A DNA stretch of 27,357 bases from Kangiella sp. (GCA_002733465.1 NVVT01000012.1:141435-168791); one strand, 5' to 3'; shown: positions 8,101 to 15,160, numbered from the stretch's first letter. The notes: generated by a model not told the origin, from the sequence alone. Made by a program: numbers and translations.

Positions 8101-8340
8101 CTACCGTTACTTCTAATGCCTGGTGCAGGTAGTGCTATTTACAGAGGTTTAGCTGCTGTTATTGTCGGTGGATTAGCCGTGAGCACACTATTTACTATTT
8201 TCCTTTTGCCCTGTTTATTAAGGATGAAAGCGACGGATATTATTCCATCAAAGTTTCGTGGGTTAGCAAAACTACCAGAAGTAACAAAACTCCCTGAGCC
8301 TCTGGCTAAATTAATTTCTGCCGAACAAAATCAACATTAA
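5200..8340 (+). CDS. RND-family efflux transporter permease (inner-membrane pump)
   Basis: The ATG at 5200 gives 1046 residues, the usual RND length; an in-frame TTG at 5179 would add seven residues before the first helix. It has the two-fold RND plan: TM1 (about 11-33), a large periplasmic porter loop, TM2-6 from about 340 to 495, a second loop, then TM8-12 from about 852 to 1010. Porter motifs include PVQLFPDIERPRI and LPRDARPP. In TM4 the motif is GMVLDAAIVVLEN with D405 followed by Ala, whereas AcrB-type pumps have Asp-Asp. In TM10, GLVVNNAILLV has Asn922 where AcrB has Lys940. LRLRPIFMS (TM11) is conserved. It should export a hydrophobic compound or metal by proton antiport; the substrate is unknown. 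The adaptor gene follows 45 bases later, the reverse of the usual order. Confidence 0.93.
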   Translation: MKLTSHALKNPASVAVGIALILLVGIMSLIKLPVQLFPDIERPRIAIQTQWRAASPKEVESELIEPQEKVLRGIPGLTQMNAFANRGGSYINLEFSVETDMQQTLIEVISRMTRIPQLPRDARPPQIMLGGFGGGTPALTFFFLQALPGNEKEISEYFDYVDSSIRPRLESINGVASVQTFNQNNREELQIRFDPAKAAELGITIPRLVNLVAGTNDISGGFVDVGRRQYTLRFSGKYEAEDLSELILENRGGRSIKLSDIATVEVRRNDTNNTAYQNGNPAFSLRINKSNGANTLQTLNAVKQEVELINREMLADKKLVMVQSFDASVFIYRAINLVTNNLFAGVILSLLVLWFFIRRVRATLIIATAIPVSLLSTFIVLEITGRSLNIISLAGLAFAVGMVLDAAIVVLENILRMREKGKNHHDSSEQGAAQVWPALLASTTTTVAIFLPVFFLKDIEGQLFGDLALTIAIAVSVSLLVAVILLPVLARYLIKENKVLDPNQALWMKITSLVMSITSTATKRVTLATSLIALPFLITWIAMPKLDYLPPVKRDAVDANLRFPPGANVETIDREVVQPILKRLQPYMDGTKEPALKNYYIFTGPFGGNLGVRAKDQSRVSELLDIVRNEILVDLPDTTAVAYQGNLFGGFGGARSVAIQLQSKDNAALIKVAGDGLKWVQEAIPGASVNTNPVLEVSEPELRLIPNDQRILEEGWTRRQLGTIVRTLGDGVFVGEHFDGNKRMNIILRAEGWNGPDNLADVPLLTSQGNITQLGELVNINRTVGPSRLTRVNGQRTITLNVNPPEGWSLEETIDTLRSQVEPKIRAALPQDGSIHFGGSADQLEKAISVMGQNFIFALVILFLLLAALFKSVKDSALVLVTIPLATVGGIVALQALNLIAFQPLDLLTMIGFIILLGLVVNNAILLVHQTRLAEQQGLTRTDAIEQSLKLRLRPIFMSTLTSFFGMLPLLLMPGAGSAIYRGLAAVIVGGLAVSTLFTIFLLPCLLRMKATDIIPSKFRGLAKLPEVTKLPEPLAKLISAEQNQH

Positions 8341-8385
8341 CTTTTATTTTAGATTCTTCAACTATAAGAACTGACGGAGTAAATC

Positions 8386-9465
8386 ATGAAACTTGCAATA
8401 TATTCAAATACACTTAAGGCGATTAGTCTATCGTTCCTATTGATTTCGCCAACGACTTACGCTGCACAAGATGAGTTAAAACTGGTCAGTGTGAAATTAG
8501 CAAAACAAGAACAAGTTACACCCGTTGTTTGGTTGACTGGTAATATTGCCAGTAGACTCAATGTGAGACTTTCCGCAGAGCGAAACGGTCGATTGCTTTG
8601 GATAAAAGATATTGGTGATCAAGTAAAGAAAGGTGAAGCGTTAGCACAGCTTGATACTTTGCAAAATGAATTTCGATTGGCAGAACAACAGTCACAATTA
8701 CGACAGCAAAAATCTAATACTGAATATTTACGAAAACAACTGAAAAGACAAAAAGCATTAATCAATAATAAGAGTACTGCACGGATTGAGTTGGATCGAA
8801 CTGAGAGAGATTTAAGCGTTGCTGAAGAAGCACTGAATAGCCTAAATATTCAAATTTCACGCACTCAATTAGTCATTGATCGGTCAACTATTCGAGCACC
8901 ATTTGATGGTCAGGTTAATCAGCGTATGGCACAGCTAGGAGAATATATTACGGTCGGAAGTCCGTTGGTTCAATTTGTTGACCCTAATACTTTAGATATT
9001 CGAATAGCAGCACCGCTAAGTGTTGCACTATTTTTAAATCGTGGCGATAATATGGTGGTTAAATGGAATAATCAACTGCAACTTTTACCGGTCAGAACAT
9101 GGAGTCCTGCGGGAACGCAATCCTCAAGAACATTTGAAGTATTATTGGATGCATCAAACCTCAAGTTAATGAGCGGTAGTGCCGTAACGGTTTCTTTGCC
9201 AAAAGAACTAGCTAACTTAACCACTATGGTTCCTAGGGATGCTTTGGTATTAAGAGAAAGAGAAACTTTTGTTGTTACTGTGGATCAAGATAACGCCGCT
9301 CATAAAGTTGATGTTTTAGTTGGTCGCGGAGTCGGTGACTGGATATCTGTTTCAGGTAAAGTTACCGCTGGTGATAAAGTGGTTGTGCGTGGCGGAGAGC
9401 GACTTAAAGATGGTCAAAAGGTGCGTTTTAGTGAAACTGAAAATACCATTGTCGCGATCAATTGA
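8386..9465 (+). CDS. RND efflux periplasmic adaptor (membrane fusion) protein
   Basis: This 359-residue protein starts after a good GGAG site. Residues 1-26 are a Sec signal (ending SPTTYA before AQDE); no lipobox is present, so it is probably a soluble or peripheral periplasmic protein. The order is first beta-barrel strand, lipoyl half (about 60-92, with GDQVKKGEALAQLD), alpha-hairpin coiled coil (about 93-160), second lipoyl half (about 166-200, with STIRAPFDGQVNQRMAQLGEYITVGSPLVQF), beta-barrel, and membrane-proximal domain (about 280-345). It links the RND permease encoded just upstream to an outer-membrane channel. No TolC-like gene lies in the window, so a channel encoded elsewhere must be used. 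Confidence 0.92.
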   Translation: MKLAIYSNTLKAISLSFLLISPTTYAAQDELKLVSVKLAKQEQVTPVVWLTGNIASRLNVRLSAERNGRLLWIKDIGDQVKKGEALAQLDTLQNEFRLAEQQSQLRQQKSNTEYLRKQLKRQKALINNKSTARIELDRTERDLSVAEEALNSLNIQISRTQLVIDRSTIRAPFDGQVNQRMAQLGEYITVGSPLVQFVDPNTLDIRIAAPLSVALFLNRGDNMVVKWNNQLQLLPVRTWSPAGTQSSRTFEVLLDASNLKLMSGSAVTVSLPKELANLTTMVPRDALVLRERETFVVTVDQDNAAHKVDVLVGRGVGDWISVSGKVTAGDKVVVRGGERLKDGQKVRFSETENTIVAIN

Positions 9466-9553
9466 TATATGATTTGAAGAAGTAATTGTAGAACTAGTTG
9501 TAGAGTCTCACCACAAAAATAAGCTTATACCAATTTTCTAGAGAGCAATAATT

Positions 9554-9579
9554 CCAGATGTCTGGTTTTAGCTTTTTTT
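9554..9579 (+). terminator. Possible terminator of the efflux operon
   Basis: CCAG-ATGT-CTGG (9554-9565) forms a short stem followed by TTTT (9566-9569) and a run of seven T (9573-9579). The stem is only four G/C-rich pairs, but placement about 90 bases after the adaptor stop and the T tracts support it. Confidence 0.35.
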
Positions 9580-9672
9580 AACTTGTTGTCTACGATTGGA
9601 TTGGGAAATTGGCTATTCTTTATTTCTTTTAACTGTAGAAATATTAGTTGTAACATCAATCGTAATATCGGT

Positions 9673-9702
9673 TTGAATACAGACTCTCCATGTTGCTAGG
9701 AT
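9673..9702 (+). promoter_or_regulatory. Candidate promoter of the VOC protein gene
   Basis: TTGAAT (9673-9678), an 18-base spacer and TAGGAT (9697-9702), about 20 bases before the ATG. The rest of 9466-9672 holds the short hairpin already listed and no recognisable gene. Confidence 0.3.
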
Positions 9703-9723
9703 ATTACAAAAAGGATAAATAAT

Positions 9724-10110
9724 ATGATTGGATATGTAACATTAGGAACCAACAATTTTGACAAAGCCGCCACTTTTTATGACGCATTGTTTGCTGAAAT
9801 GGGTGCTGGCCGTTTTATGTCTGAAGAATCTTTTATTGCATGGGCGGTATCTCCGGATCAGCCAGGCGTTAGTATTACAAAACCTTTCGACGGTAATAAA
9901 GCAACCGTAGGCAATGGCGTAATGATCGGTTTGATGGTTGATAGTGATGAAAAAGTAGATGCTTTGTATGAAAAAGCCATCTCTTTAGGTGGCACTGATG
10001 AAGGTAAACCCGGCGCTCGAGGTGATTGGGGGTTTTATGCGGCTTACTTTAGGGATTTAGATGGCAATAAATTGAATTTTTTCCATATGACACCGCAAAA
10101 ATCAGATTAA
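9724..10110 (+). CDS. VOC superfamily (glyoxalase/bleomycin-resistance fold) protein
   Basis: This 128-residue protein follows the ribosome binding site AAAAAGGATAAATA. It matches the vicinal oxygen chelate fold: an opening beta strand MIGYVTLGTNNFDKAATFYDALF (about 1-23), a central VMIGLMVDSDEKVDALYEKAISLGG (about 59-83) and the closing GFYAAYFRDLDGNKLNFFHM (about 99-118), the usual last strand with the DxDGN turn. Such proteins use a paired beta-alpha-beta-beta-beta module to bind a metal or a hydrophobic ligand. Substrate is unknown; glyoxalase, dioxygenase or binding-protein roles are possible. It stands alone, with its own likely promoter and 162 bases before alaA. Confidence 0.85.
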   Translation: MIGYVTLGTNNFDKAATFYDALFAEMGAGRFMSEESFIAWAVSPDQPGVSITKPFDGNKATVGNGVMIGLMVDSDEKVDALYEKAISLGGTDEGKPGARGDWGFYAAYFRDLDGNKLNFFHMTPQKSD

Positions 10111-10172
10111 TCTTACTTAAAAATTAGGCCATTCCAGTATCGAGATGTGACTGAGTGGTTATTTCACCTAAT

Positions 10173-10216
10173 CATCGCTAAATAATTATTTAATTACTAA
10201 AAATTATTTGGTGATG
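10173..10216. promoter_or_regulatory. Long imperfect inverted repeat upstream of alaA
   Basis: CATCGCTAAATAATT (10173-10187) and AATTATTTGGTGATG (10202-10216) pair at 13 of 15 positions around a 14-base spacer. It lies 57-100 bases before the alaA start and 60 bases after the VOC stop. No T tract follows on the plus strand, so an operator is somewhat more likely than a terminator. Confidence 0.35.
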
Positions 10217-10272
10217 CATCATTTCCAGCTTAGAATCTACTCTCAAGTTTTGTCTATTCAATAAATAAAAAA

Positions 10273-11493
10273 ATGACCACAATCAATCGTTCAAACAAGC
10301 TCGCTGGGATCTGTTACGACATAAGAGGTCCTGTTTTAGAGGAAGCACAAAGGTTGGAGAGTGAAGGGAATAACATCCTAAAACTGAATATTGGTAATCC
10401 CGCTCCTTTTGGTTTTGAAGCCCCCGATGATGTTATTAAAGATATCATCAAGAATATCGCTACCTCGCAAGGCTATTGCGATACTCAAGGTATACATTCC
10501 GCTAAATTAGCGATACATCAGTATTATCAAAGCATCAATATCAAAAACTTTACGCCTCAGGATATAACTCTTGGTAATGGTGTGAGTGAGTTGATAATGA
10601 TGTCAATGCAGGGATTATTAAACTCAAATGATGAAGTTTTACTGCCAAGTCCTGATTATCCATTGTGGACAGGTGCTGTTAAATTAGCATCAGGTAATGC
10701 TGTTCATTATCAATGTGATGAGTCATCTAATTGGTATCCTGATGTCCGAGACATTGCCTCTAAAATCACCAAGAACACCAGAGCAATCGTCATCATTAAT
10801 CCAAACAATCCGACGGGCTCAGTTTATCCAAAGGAGATTTTAGAATCTATTATTGAGCTTGCTAGACAACATCAATTAGTCATTTATTCAGATGAGATTT
10901 ACGACAAAATTTTATACGATGGCGCCGTTCATATTCCTATAGCTTCGCTCGCCGATGATGTGACTTTTGTGACCTTTGGTGGGTTATCGAAAAATTATTG
11001 GTTAGCAGGGTTTCGAATAGGTTGGATGTTGATTAGTGGGGAAAAAAAGCAAGCGCAAGGATATATTGACGGTATTAATATGCTGGCTTCCATGAGGTTA
11101 TGCGCTAACGTGCCTATGCAACACGCCGTTCAAACTGCTCTTGGTGGTTATCAAGGTGCTTTTGAATTAACTAAGTCAGGTGGAAGGCTTAATGAGCAAA
11201 TGAATTTGAGCTATGAGATGATAAACCAGATCCCAGGTTTAAGTTGCACCAAACCACAGGGCGCACTGTATTTATTTCCTAAAATTGATATTAAACGGTT
11301 TAATATTACGGATGATGAACAATTTATTTTTGATTTCCTAAAAGCTAAAAATGTTCTTATGGTTCACGGTAGAGGGTTTAATTGGAAGAAACCGGATCAT
11401 TTTCGGTTGGTGTTTTTGCCCCATAAAAAAGAGTTAACGGATGCTATTAGTTCATTAGGTGATTTTTTAGAGAGTTATAAACAGGCGCTATAA
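10273..11493 (+). CDS. alaA: AlaA-type alanine/glutamate-pyruvate aminotransferase
   Basis: This 406-residue fold-type I PLP enzyme matches E. coli AlaA in length and in motif positions. It contains GNGVSELI (101-108), the PLP ring-stacking region SPDYPLW (126-132), NPNNPTG (176-182), SDEIYD (206-211, with Asp contacting the pyridine nitrogen), the Schiff-base lysine K240 in GGLSKNYWLAGFRIGWM, and the C-terminal carboxylate-binding Arg in DHFRLVFLP. It makes alanine from pyruvate and glutamate in the cytoplasm. There is no clear Shine-Dalgarno sequence before the ATG (TTCAATAAATAAAAAA), so initiation may depend on an A-rich leader. It appears monocistronic. Confidence 0.92.
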   Translation: MTTINRSNKLAGICYDIRGPVLEEAQRLESEGNNILKLNIGNPAPFGFEAPDDVIKDIIKNIATSQGYCDTQGIHSAKLAIHQYYQSINIKNFTPQDITLGNGVSELIMMSMQGLLNSNDEVLLPSPDYPLWTGAVKLASGNAVHYQCDESSNWYPDVRDIASKITKNTRAIVIINPNNPTGSVYPKEILESIIELARQHQLVIYSDEIYDKILYDGAVHIPIASLADDVTFVTFGGLSKNYWLAGFRIGWMLISGEKKQAQGYIDGINMLASMRLCANVPMQHAVQTALGGYQGAFELTKSGGRLNEQMNLSYEMINQIPGLSCTKPQGALYLFPKIDIKRFNITDDEQFIFDFLKAKNVLMVHGRGFNWKKPDHFRLVFLPHKKELTDAISSLGDFLESYKQAL

Positions 11494-11548
11494 ACAGGAG
11501 TTATAGACAAGCGTAATTTGGTTCTTTGAAGTTTCATGTAGTTTATCG

Positions 11549-11577
11549 TTCACACTATTTGCACATTCCTATATTAT
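11549..11577 (+). promoter_or_regulatory. Strong candidate sigma70 promoter of the BaeSR-like operon
   Basis: TTCACA (11549-11554), a spacer of exactly 17 bases and TATTAT (11572-11577) match consensus at five of six positions in each box. It is about 80 bases before the kinase start, in the gap after alaA. The spacer contains TTGCACATT, which recurs in the element upstream of both YHYH genes; that may be coincidence. Confidence 0.5.
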
Positions 11578-11654
11578 ACTTGTCTATTAAGGCATTATTG
11601 GCGATGCCATCAAATACAAAACTTCTGCAAAGCAAGGGATGCTAAGTCTTTCAA

Positions 11655-13289
11655 ATGAAACTGAAAATAAAATATAAATTGTTTATTGCCATGCTATTGG
11701 CAAATGTTTTAGTGATTGGTGGACTTTATTTCTTTTTTAGCCTGTCTTTTAATAGTAGTTTTAAAGAATATTTAGATGCCCATCAAGAACAGAAATTATC
11801 GGCTTTAGTTTTAGCACTTGAAGAACGCTATACAGAGGACGGAAGTTGGGATTGGCTTGATTCGCCGGATCATATTGAATGGCGGAAAATTCTTGAAAGA
11901 AATTTGCTACGCTCTATGGGGCTTGGGTTAGGTGATCGTCCCGTCTCTAAATCAATTCATAAATCAAATCCTAAATCAAATCCTCAGTTAGAAAAGCATT
12001 CAGACCAGCATCCAGAAGATAGAAGGCCAAAAGATAGAAGTTCTCCACCTCAAAATGAACGTCGAACAAGTCCAAATCAACAAGAATTTCGACCGCCTAT
12101 CCATCCCCGTGATGATGCGCGACCAGCGCGCCCGAATCGAGTCGAAAGAAGACCACCGCATGGTCCACGGTTAGCAAATCAACGACCTTTTGATATAGAT
12201 CCATTTATATTTCTCCTTAATCGAGATAAGAGGGTGATTATTGGTCCGCCTGACGCTAATAAACAAAAAGTTAATTGGCTTGATCTTAAAAGCAATAATG
12301 AGATAGTAGGTTATTTAGGATATCGTCGAACCGATGAAGTAACGTCTGATCTTGATCAACTCTTTATTGATAAATTGAAAGGGAATTTAAGTTGGTCATT
12401 TTTATTAGTTGTTTTTGTTTCTGCTTTGGTAACCGTTGAATTAGCGAGGCGTTTTGTTAAACCGATTATTAAATTGCGTAAGGCAACTAAATTAATTGCG
12501 TCGGGGGATTACAGCACTCAGTTAGATGTTAAATCGAAAGATGAATTTGGCGATCTTTCAAAAGATTTTAATCGATTATCGCAAACACTTAAAAACAATC
12601 TGAGCGCAAGGCAACAATGGATTGCAGATATTTCCCATGAATTGAGAACGCCGGTTGCTATATTAAGAGCAGAATTAGAAGCGGTTCAGGATGGTATTAG
12701 ACCCTTGAGTATGGATACGGTCGAATCATTGCATCAAGAAATATTAAGGTTGACTCGATTAATTAATGATTTACACGAATTGTCTCTATCAGATAGTGGA
12801 GCACTAGCTTATCAATTTAAAGAGGTTGAAATATCTTCTTTAATTGAAGATGTTATCAGTAAGGAACAACCTTTAATCAATCAAAGCCATTTTTCGACTA
12901 AACTAATGAATGCAAGTGTTGTAAAAAATAGTCGAGTTTTTGCAGATGCAGATCGATTAATCCAATTGTTTGCTAATTTATTAAATAACAGTTTAGTTTA
13001 TTCAGATAAAGGTGGAAAAATTGAGATTGCTTTTAAAATTTCAGATCAACAGATTATTATTGAATGGAAAGATTCTGAACCCGCTGTAACGGATCAACAA
13101 TTAGAAAAATTGTTTGAACGTTTGTATCGTGTGGAAGGATCGCGGAATCGAAATAGTGGTGGCTCAGGATTGGGATTGTCTATTTGTAAAAATATTGTAG
13201 AAGCTCATCATGGATCAATTAGCGCCCAACATTCCAATCTGGGTGGCGTACAGTTTACAATTTGCTTGCCTGTTAATAATGGCAAATAA
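11655..13289 (+). CDS. baeS: BaeS-like envelope-stress sensor histidine kinase with His/Pro/Arg-rich sensor insert
   Basis: This 544-residue protein has TM1 at about 9-30, a periplasmic region of about 31-245, TM2 at about 246-265, HAMP at about 266-318, and HisKA with H328 in ADISHELRTPVAILRAE. The ATPase domain has N-box LLNNSLVYS (N445), then a degenerate G1 (DSEPAV) and G2 GGSGLGLSI (502-510). The run LFERLYRVEGSRNRNSGGSG matches E. coli BaeS closely as I remember it, including its odd G1 box. E. coli BaeS is about 467 residues; the extra length here comes from a low-complexity periplasmic insert (about 95-180) rich in Pro, Arg and His, containing a 12-base tandem repeat. It should phosphorylate the regulator 12 bases downstream. 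Signals for BaeS include envelope damage, indole and metals; here the insert suggests altered ligand binding. Confidence 0.85.
   Translation: MKLKIKYKLFIAMLLANVLVIGGLYFFFSLSFNSSFKEYLDAHQEQKLSALVLALEERYTEDGSWDWLDSPDHIEWRKILERNLLRSMGLGLGDRPVSKSIHKSNPKSNPQLEKHSDQHPEDRRPKDRSSPPQNERRTSPNQQEFRPPIHPRDDARPARPNRVERRPPHGPRLANQRPFDIDPFIFLLNRDKRVIIGPPDANKQKVNWLDLKSNNEIVGYLGYRRTDEVTSDLDQLFIDKLKGNLSWSFLLVVFVSALVTVELARRFVKPIIKLRKATKLIASGDYSTQLDVKSKDEFGDLSKDFNRLSQTLKNNLSARQQWIADISHELRTPVAILRAELEAVQDGIRPLSMDTVESLHQEILRLTRLINDLHELSLSDSGALAYQFKEVEISSLIEDVISKEQPLINQSHFSTKLMNASVVKNSRVFADADRLIQLFANLLNNSLVYSDKGGKIEIAFKISDQQIIIEWKDSEPAVTDQQLEKLFERLYRVEGSRNRNSGGSGLGLSICKNIVEAHHGSISAQHSNLGGVQFTICLPVNNGK
11949..11984 (+). 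repeat. In-frame 12-base tandem repeat in the sensor domain
   Basis: Three units: AAATCAATTCAT (11949-11960), then two identical AAATCAAATCCT copies (11961-11984). They code for KSIH-KSNP-KSNP (residues 99-110). Slippage would change the sensor insert by four residues without a frameshift. Confidence 0.85.
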
Positions 13290-13301
13290 ACGGAAAAGTC
13301 T

Positions 13302-14006
13302 ATGTTAAACAATAAGATATTGATTGTTGAAGATGAAGAGAAGTTAGCTGGTCTTCTTAAAGATTTTTTAGAAAAATCAAATTTTGAAATATCCATTGTA
13401 TATAGAGGCGACGAGGTTGAAAATTGGTTACTTAAAAACCCGACAGATTTAATTATATTGGATTTGATGTTGCCGGGTAAAGATGGGATCGAAATCTGTA
13501 AATCAGTAAGGCAGAACTCAAACGTGCCTATTATTATGGCGACCGCCAGAGTTGAAGAGATTGACCGATTAATAGGTTTAGAAATTGGCGCGGATGATTA
13601 TATCTGTAAGCCATATAGCCCGAGGGAAGTCGTTGCCAGAGTTAAAGCGGTGCTTAGGCGTTCAGCTTTGACTAAATCCAGCTTGGTAATTGACAATGAT
13701 TCACAAAGCGAAGAAGCTGAAGAAAACGTTTTGCAATTATTTAGTGATAAAATTAAAGTGAAATTTAATGAACTAACTTCCGAATTAACTAAAGTTGAAT
13801 TTAATTTGTTGAAAAAAATGGTTGACCACCCTGGCAGTATTTTTTCGAGAGAGCAGTTAATGGATTCTATTTACGATCATCAACATATTGTTAATGACCG
13901 TACCATTGATAGTCACATAAAGAAATTACGAAAAAAGCTAACTAAAATTGGTATGGATCCAAATCCAATCCATTCGGTTTATGGTTTAGGTTATAAATTT
14001 GATTAA
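13302..14006 (+). CDS. baeR: BaeR-like OmpR/PhoB-family response regulator
   Basis: This 234-residue protein has a receiver domain (about 4-118) with E10-D11-E12, phosphoacceptor D54 in IILDLMLPGKDG, T81 and K103 (CKPYSPREV). A linker of about 35 residues leads to the winged-helix effector (about 145-234), with recognition region VNDRTIDSHIKKLRKKL (198-214) and the closing VYGLGYKF. It is paired with the BaeS-like kinase, stop to start spacing 12 bases, so both are co-transcribed. In E. coli BaeR activates spy and mdtABC. Here a Spy-like gene lies 0.6 kb downstream and an RND operon 4 kb upstream, so similar targets are plausible. The linker (SLVIDNDSQSEEAEE) is acidic and longer than in E. 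coli. Confidence 0.87.
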   Translation: MLNNKILIVEDEEKLAGLLKDFLEKSNFEISIVYRGDEVENWLLKNPTDLIILDLMLPGKDGIEICKSVRQNSNVPIIMATARVEEIDRLIGLEIGADDYICKPYSPREVVARVKAVLRRSALTKSSLVIDNDSQSEEAEENVLQLFSDKIKVKFNELTSELTKVEFNLLKKMVDHPGSIFSREQLMDSIYDHQHIVNDRTIDSHIKKLRKKLTKIGMDPNPIHSVYGLGYKFD

Positions 14007-14013
14007 TTTAGTC

Positions 14014-14053
14014 TAGGCTTCCCAATCCTAATTCCAAACCCAGTCCCAGCCTA
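14014..14053. terminator. Possible bidirectional terminator between convergent genes
   Basis: TAGGCT (14014-14019) pairs with AGCCTA (14048-14053), with a further three pairs (TAG/CTA) beyond two mismatches. The loop is long (28 bases), so stability is uncertain. The right arm contains the stop codon of the minus-strand gene. Confidence 0.3.
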
Positions 14054-14290
14054 AGCTAACGTTATCGTTTTACTGCAAAATAATCCGATGCTTTCAAAAA
14101 TGCTTCTTAATTCTAGAGATGGCGAAATGTTCGGTATTTTCATTTGATTGAATATGGTTTGCAAATTATTGTTTGATAGAGGCTTCCCATCATACTGCTT
14201 AAGTAAAAGTTCTTGCTTTGTACGATTTAGATCTACTTTTCTTTTTGCCTCTAGTTCTTGGCTATTTTTAATTAAAGATTGGTAATTCAT
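14051..14290 (-). CDS. Small hypothetical protein, 79 residues
   Basis: The start at 14290 is supported by a strong site (AGAGAGGAAA, spaced about five bases). The product has a charged, helical N-terminal half (NSQELEAKRKVDLNRTKQELLLKQ, about 9-32, given here as a region rich in Lys/Glu/Gln) and a C-terminal half with LQTIFNQMKIPNISPSLELRSIF. There is no signal peptide or membrane helix, so it should be cytoplasmic. It is not recognised. It lies between the BaeR-like gene (convergent) and the Spy-like gene (divergent, sharing a 289-base promoter region). Real coding is likely because of the ribosome binding site and the balanced composition, but it is short. Confidence 0.55.
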   Translation of the reverse strand: MNYQSLIKNSQELEAKRKVDLNRTKQELLLKQYDGKPLSNNNLQTIFNQMKIPNISPSLELRSIFESIGLFCSKTITLA

Positions 14291-14359
14291 TGCATTTCCT
14301 CTCTTCGGATTGTTTGACTGGTTTAATCTAGGTTTAATATCTAGAAATACTACAAAAAC

Positions 14360-14401
14360 ATTGTGTAAACAATATGAACGTTTGAATTAAAATCTATTCA
14401 A
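14360..14401. promoter_or_regulatory. Dyads in the divergent promoter region of the Spy-like gene
   Basis: ATTGT-GTAA-ACAAT (14360-14373) is an inverted repeat, and TTGAAT (14382-14387) with ATTCAA (14396-14401) is another. The stretch GTAAACAATATGAA (14365-14378) recurs exactly at 21749-21762, between the di-haem and large YHYH genes. The rest of 14291-14579 holds no gene that I can see. Confidence 0.35.
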
Positions 14402-14579
14402 TATTTCACTGCAACTTCCATAATGTTTTCATACTTCTTACAATTTCTTATTCAATAATAACGACGCTGTCATAAACGCTTGTTTGATAGTGCGAACTAT
14501 ATTTATTGATCAACCAGCTAAATTAACAACTTTGGCGTATCCGCTTTATGCGGTATATGTCGAGTTCAAGGAGAATACA

Positions 14580-14969
14580 ATGTTTAAGGCATTCATGATT
14601 TTGTTAACATTCTGCTTCATGGGATTATCATCTAATCTTATGGCAATGGGTAAATTAGAAAGTTTGAATAAAGATGAAAAAGCGGTAGCGCATCCTAATA
14701 TTAATTTTGATGAATTAGCTAATACGCTTGGAATTGATCCCGCGCAGAAAGAGATGTTGCAGGCAATGATGACTAAGCATATGAAGAAACACGATCAAAA
14801 AAGAGTAGAAAAACAACAGAAACATAAACTTAAAAAAGCAGAACACATCGCAATAATGAAGCAACAAAAACAGGAACTAGCGACAATTTTAAGTGATGAG
14901 CAACTAGCTATCTTGCATAAATATATGACGGCGCATAAACCTAAAGGTAGAAAAAGACACCACCGTTAA
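14580..14969 (+). CDS. Spy/CpxP-like periplasmic protein
   Basis: The ATG at 14580 follows CAAGGAGAATAC, a near-ideal ribosome binding site, and begins directly with a signal peptide (MFKAFMILLTFCFMGLSSNL, cleavage after about A22). A GTG upstream at 14484 only keeps the frame open. The mature protein (about 107 residues) is helical and very basic. It has two motifs like the LTxxQ repeats of the Spy/CpxP family: LGIDPAQKEML (50-60) and LSDEQLAIL (104-112). It has several His and Met and a tail ending RKRHHR. Spy is an ATP-independent periplasmic chaperone induced by BaeSR and CpxAR; the position just after a BaeSR-like pair supports that role. A related metal-responsive CpxP-like function is the main alternative. 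Confidence 0.75.
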   Translation: MFKAFMILLTFCFMGLSSNLMAMGKLESLNKDEKAVAHPNINFDELANTLGIDPAQKEMLQAMMTKHMKKHDQKRVEKQQKHKLKKAEHIAIMKQQKQELATILSDEQLAILHKYMTAHKPKGRKRHHR

Positions 14970-14998
14970 TCAATACTTTTTGATATAAAATTTTGTAG

Positions 14999-15022
14999 GG
15001 TGGGCAGGATTCATTGCCCACC
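14999..15022 (+). terminator. GC-rich hairpin, REP-like, after the Spy-like gene
   Basis: GGTGGGCA (14999-15006), loop GGATTCAT, TGCCCACC (15015-15022): a perfect 8-bp stem, far more GC-rich than its surroundings. It is followed by GTTGTTTC and could act as a terminator for the Spy-like gene. The core GTAGGGTGGGCA...TGCCCACCG resembles short palindromes that recur in many proteobacterial genomes, as far as I remember, so it may be a dispersed repeat. Confidence 0.55.
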
Positions 15023-15084
15023 GTTGTTTCAAATAGAATCTGAATGATGGTAGTAGAAAAGACTTATCCACACTACGTATTAAT

Positions 15085-15117
15085 TTCCTTATTTTTTGCA
15101 CATTTCCGAACTATATT
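15085..15117 (+). promoter_or_regulatory. Conserved promoter element of YHYH gene 1
   Basis: A 21-base block (15085-15105, ending TTGCACATTT) is identical at 20 positions to 21789-21809 upstream of the second YHYH gene, and both are followed by AACTA a few bases later. In both, TTATTT (15089-15094 here) lies 17 bases before a -10-like hexamer (TATATT, 15112-15117). The block therefore overlaps the likely -35 region and is a candidate activator or operator site. Confidence 0.5.
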
Positions 15118-15160
15118 TAACGAATGGTCATTTTGTTCACGTTTTAGAGAGAGTCATAGT

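Noticed and set aside
11474..11506. TATAAACAGG direct repeat and CTATAA/TTATAG dyad at the alaA end
   Set aside because: Short, AT-rich, no T tract; easily explained by chance.
11556..11567. Third copy of the YHYH-gene element (TTGCACATT) before the BaeS-like gene
   Set aside because: Only nine bases match, and they fall inside the spacer of a good sigma70 promoter; likely coincidence, though worth including in a motif search.
14484..14579. GTG start for the Spy-like protein
   Set aside because: The ATG at 14580 has a near-ideal AAGGAG and starts exactly at the signal peptide.
15044..15160. N-terminal extension of YHYH protein 1 from the ATG at 15044
   Set aside because: It would put 39 residues before the lipoprotein signal and run across the conserved promoter element; the ATG at 15161 has its own purine-rich site.
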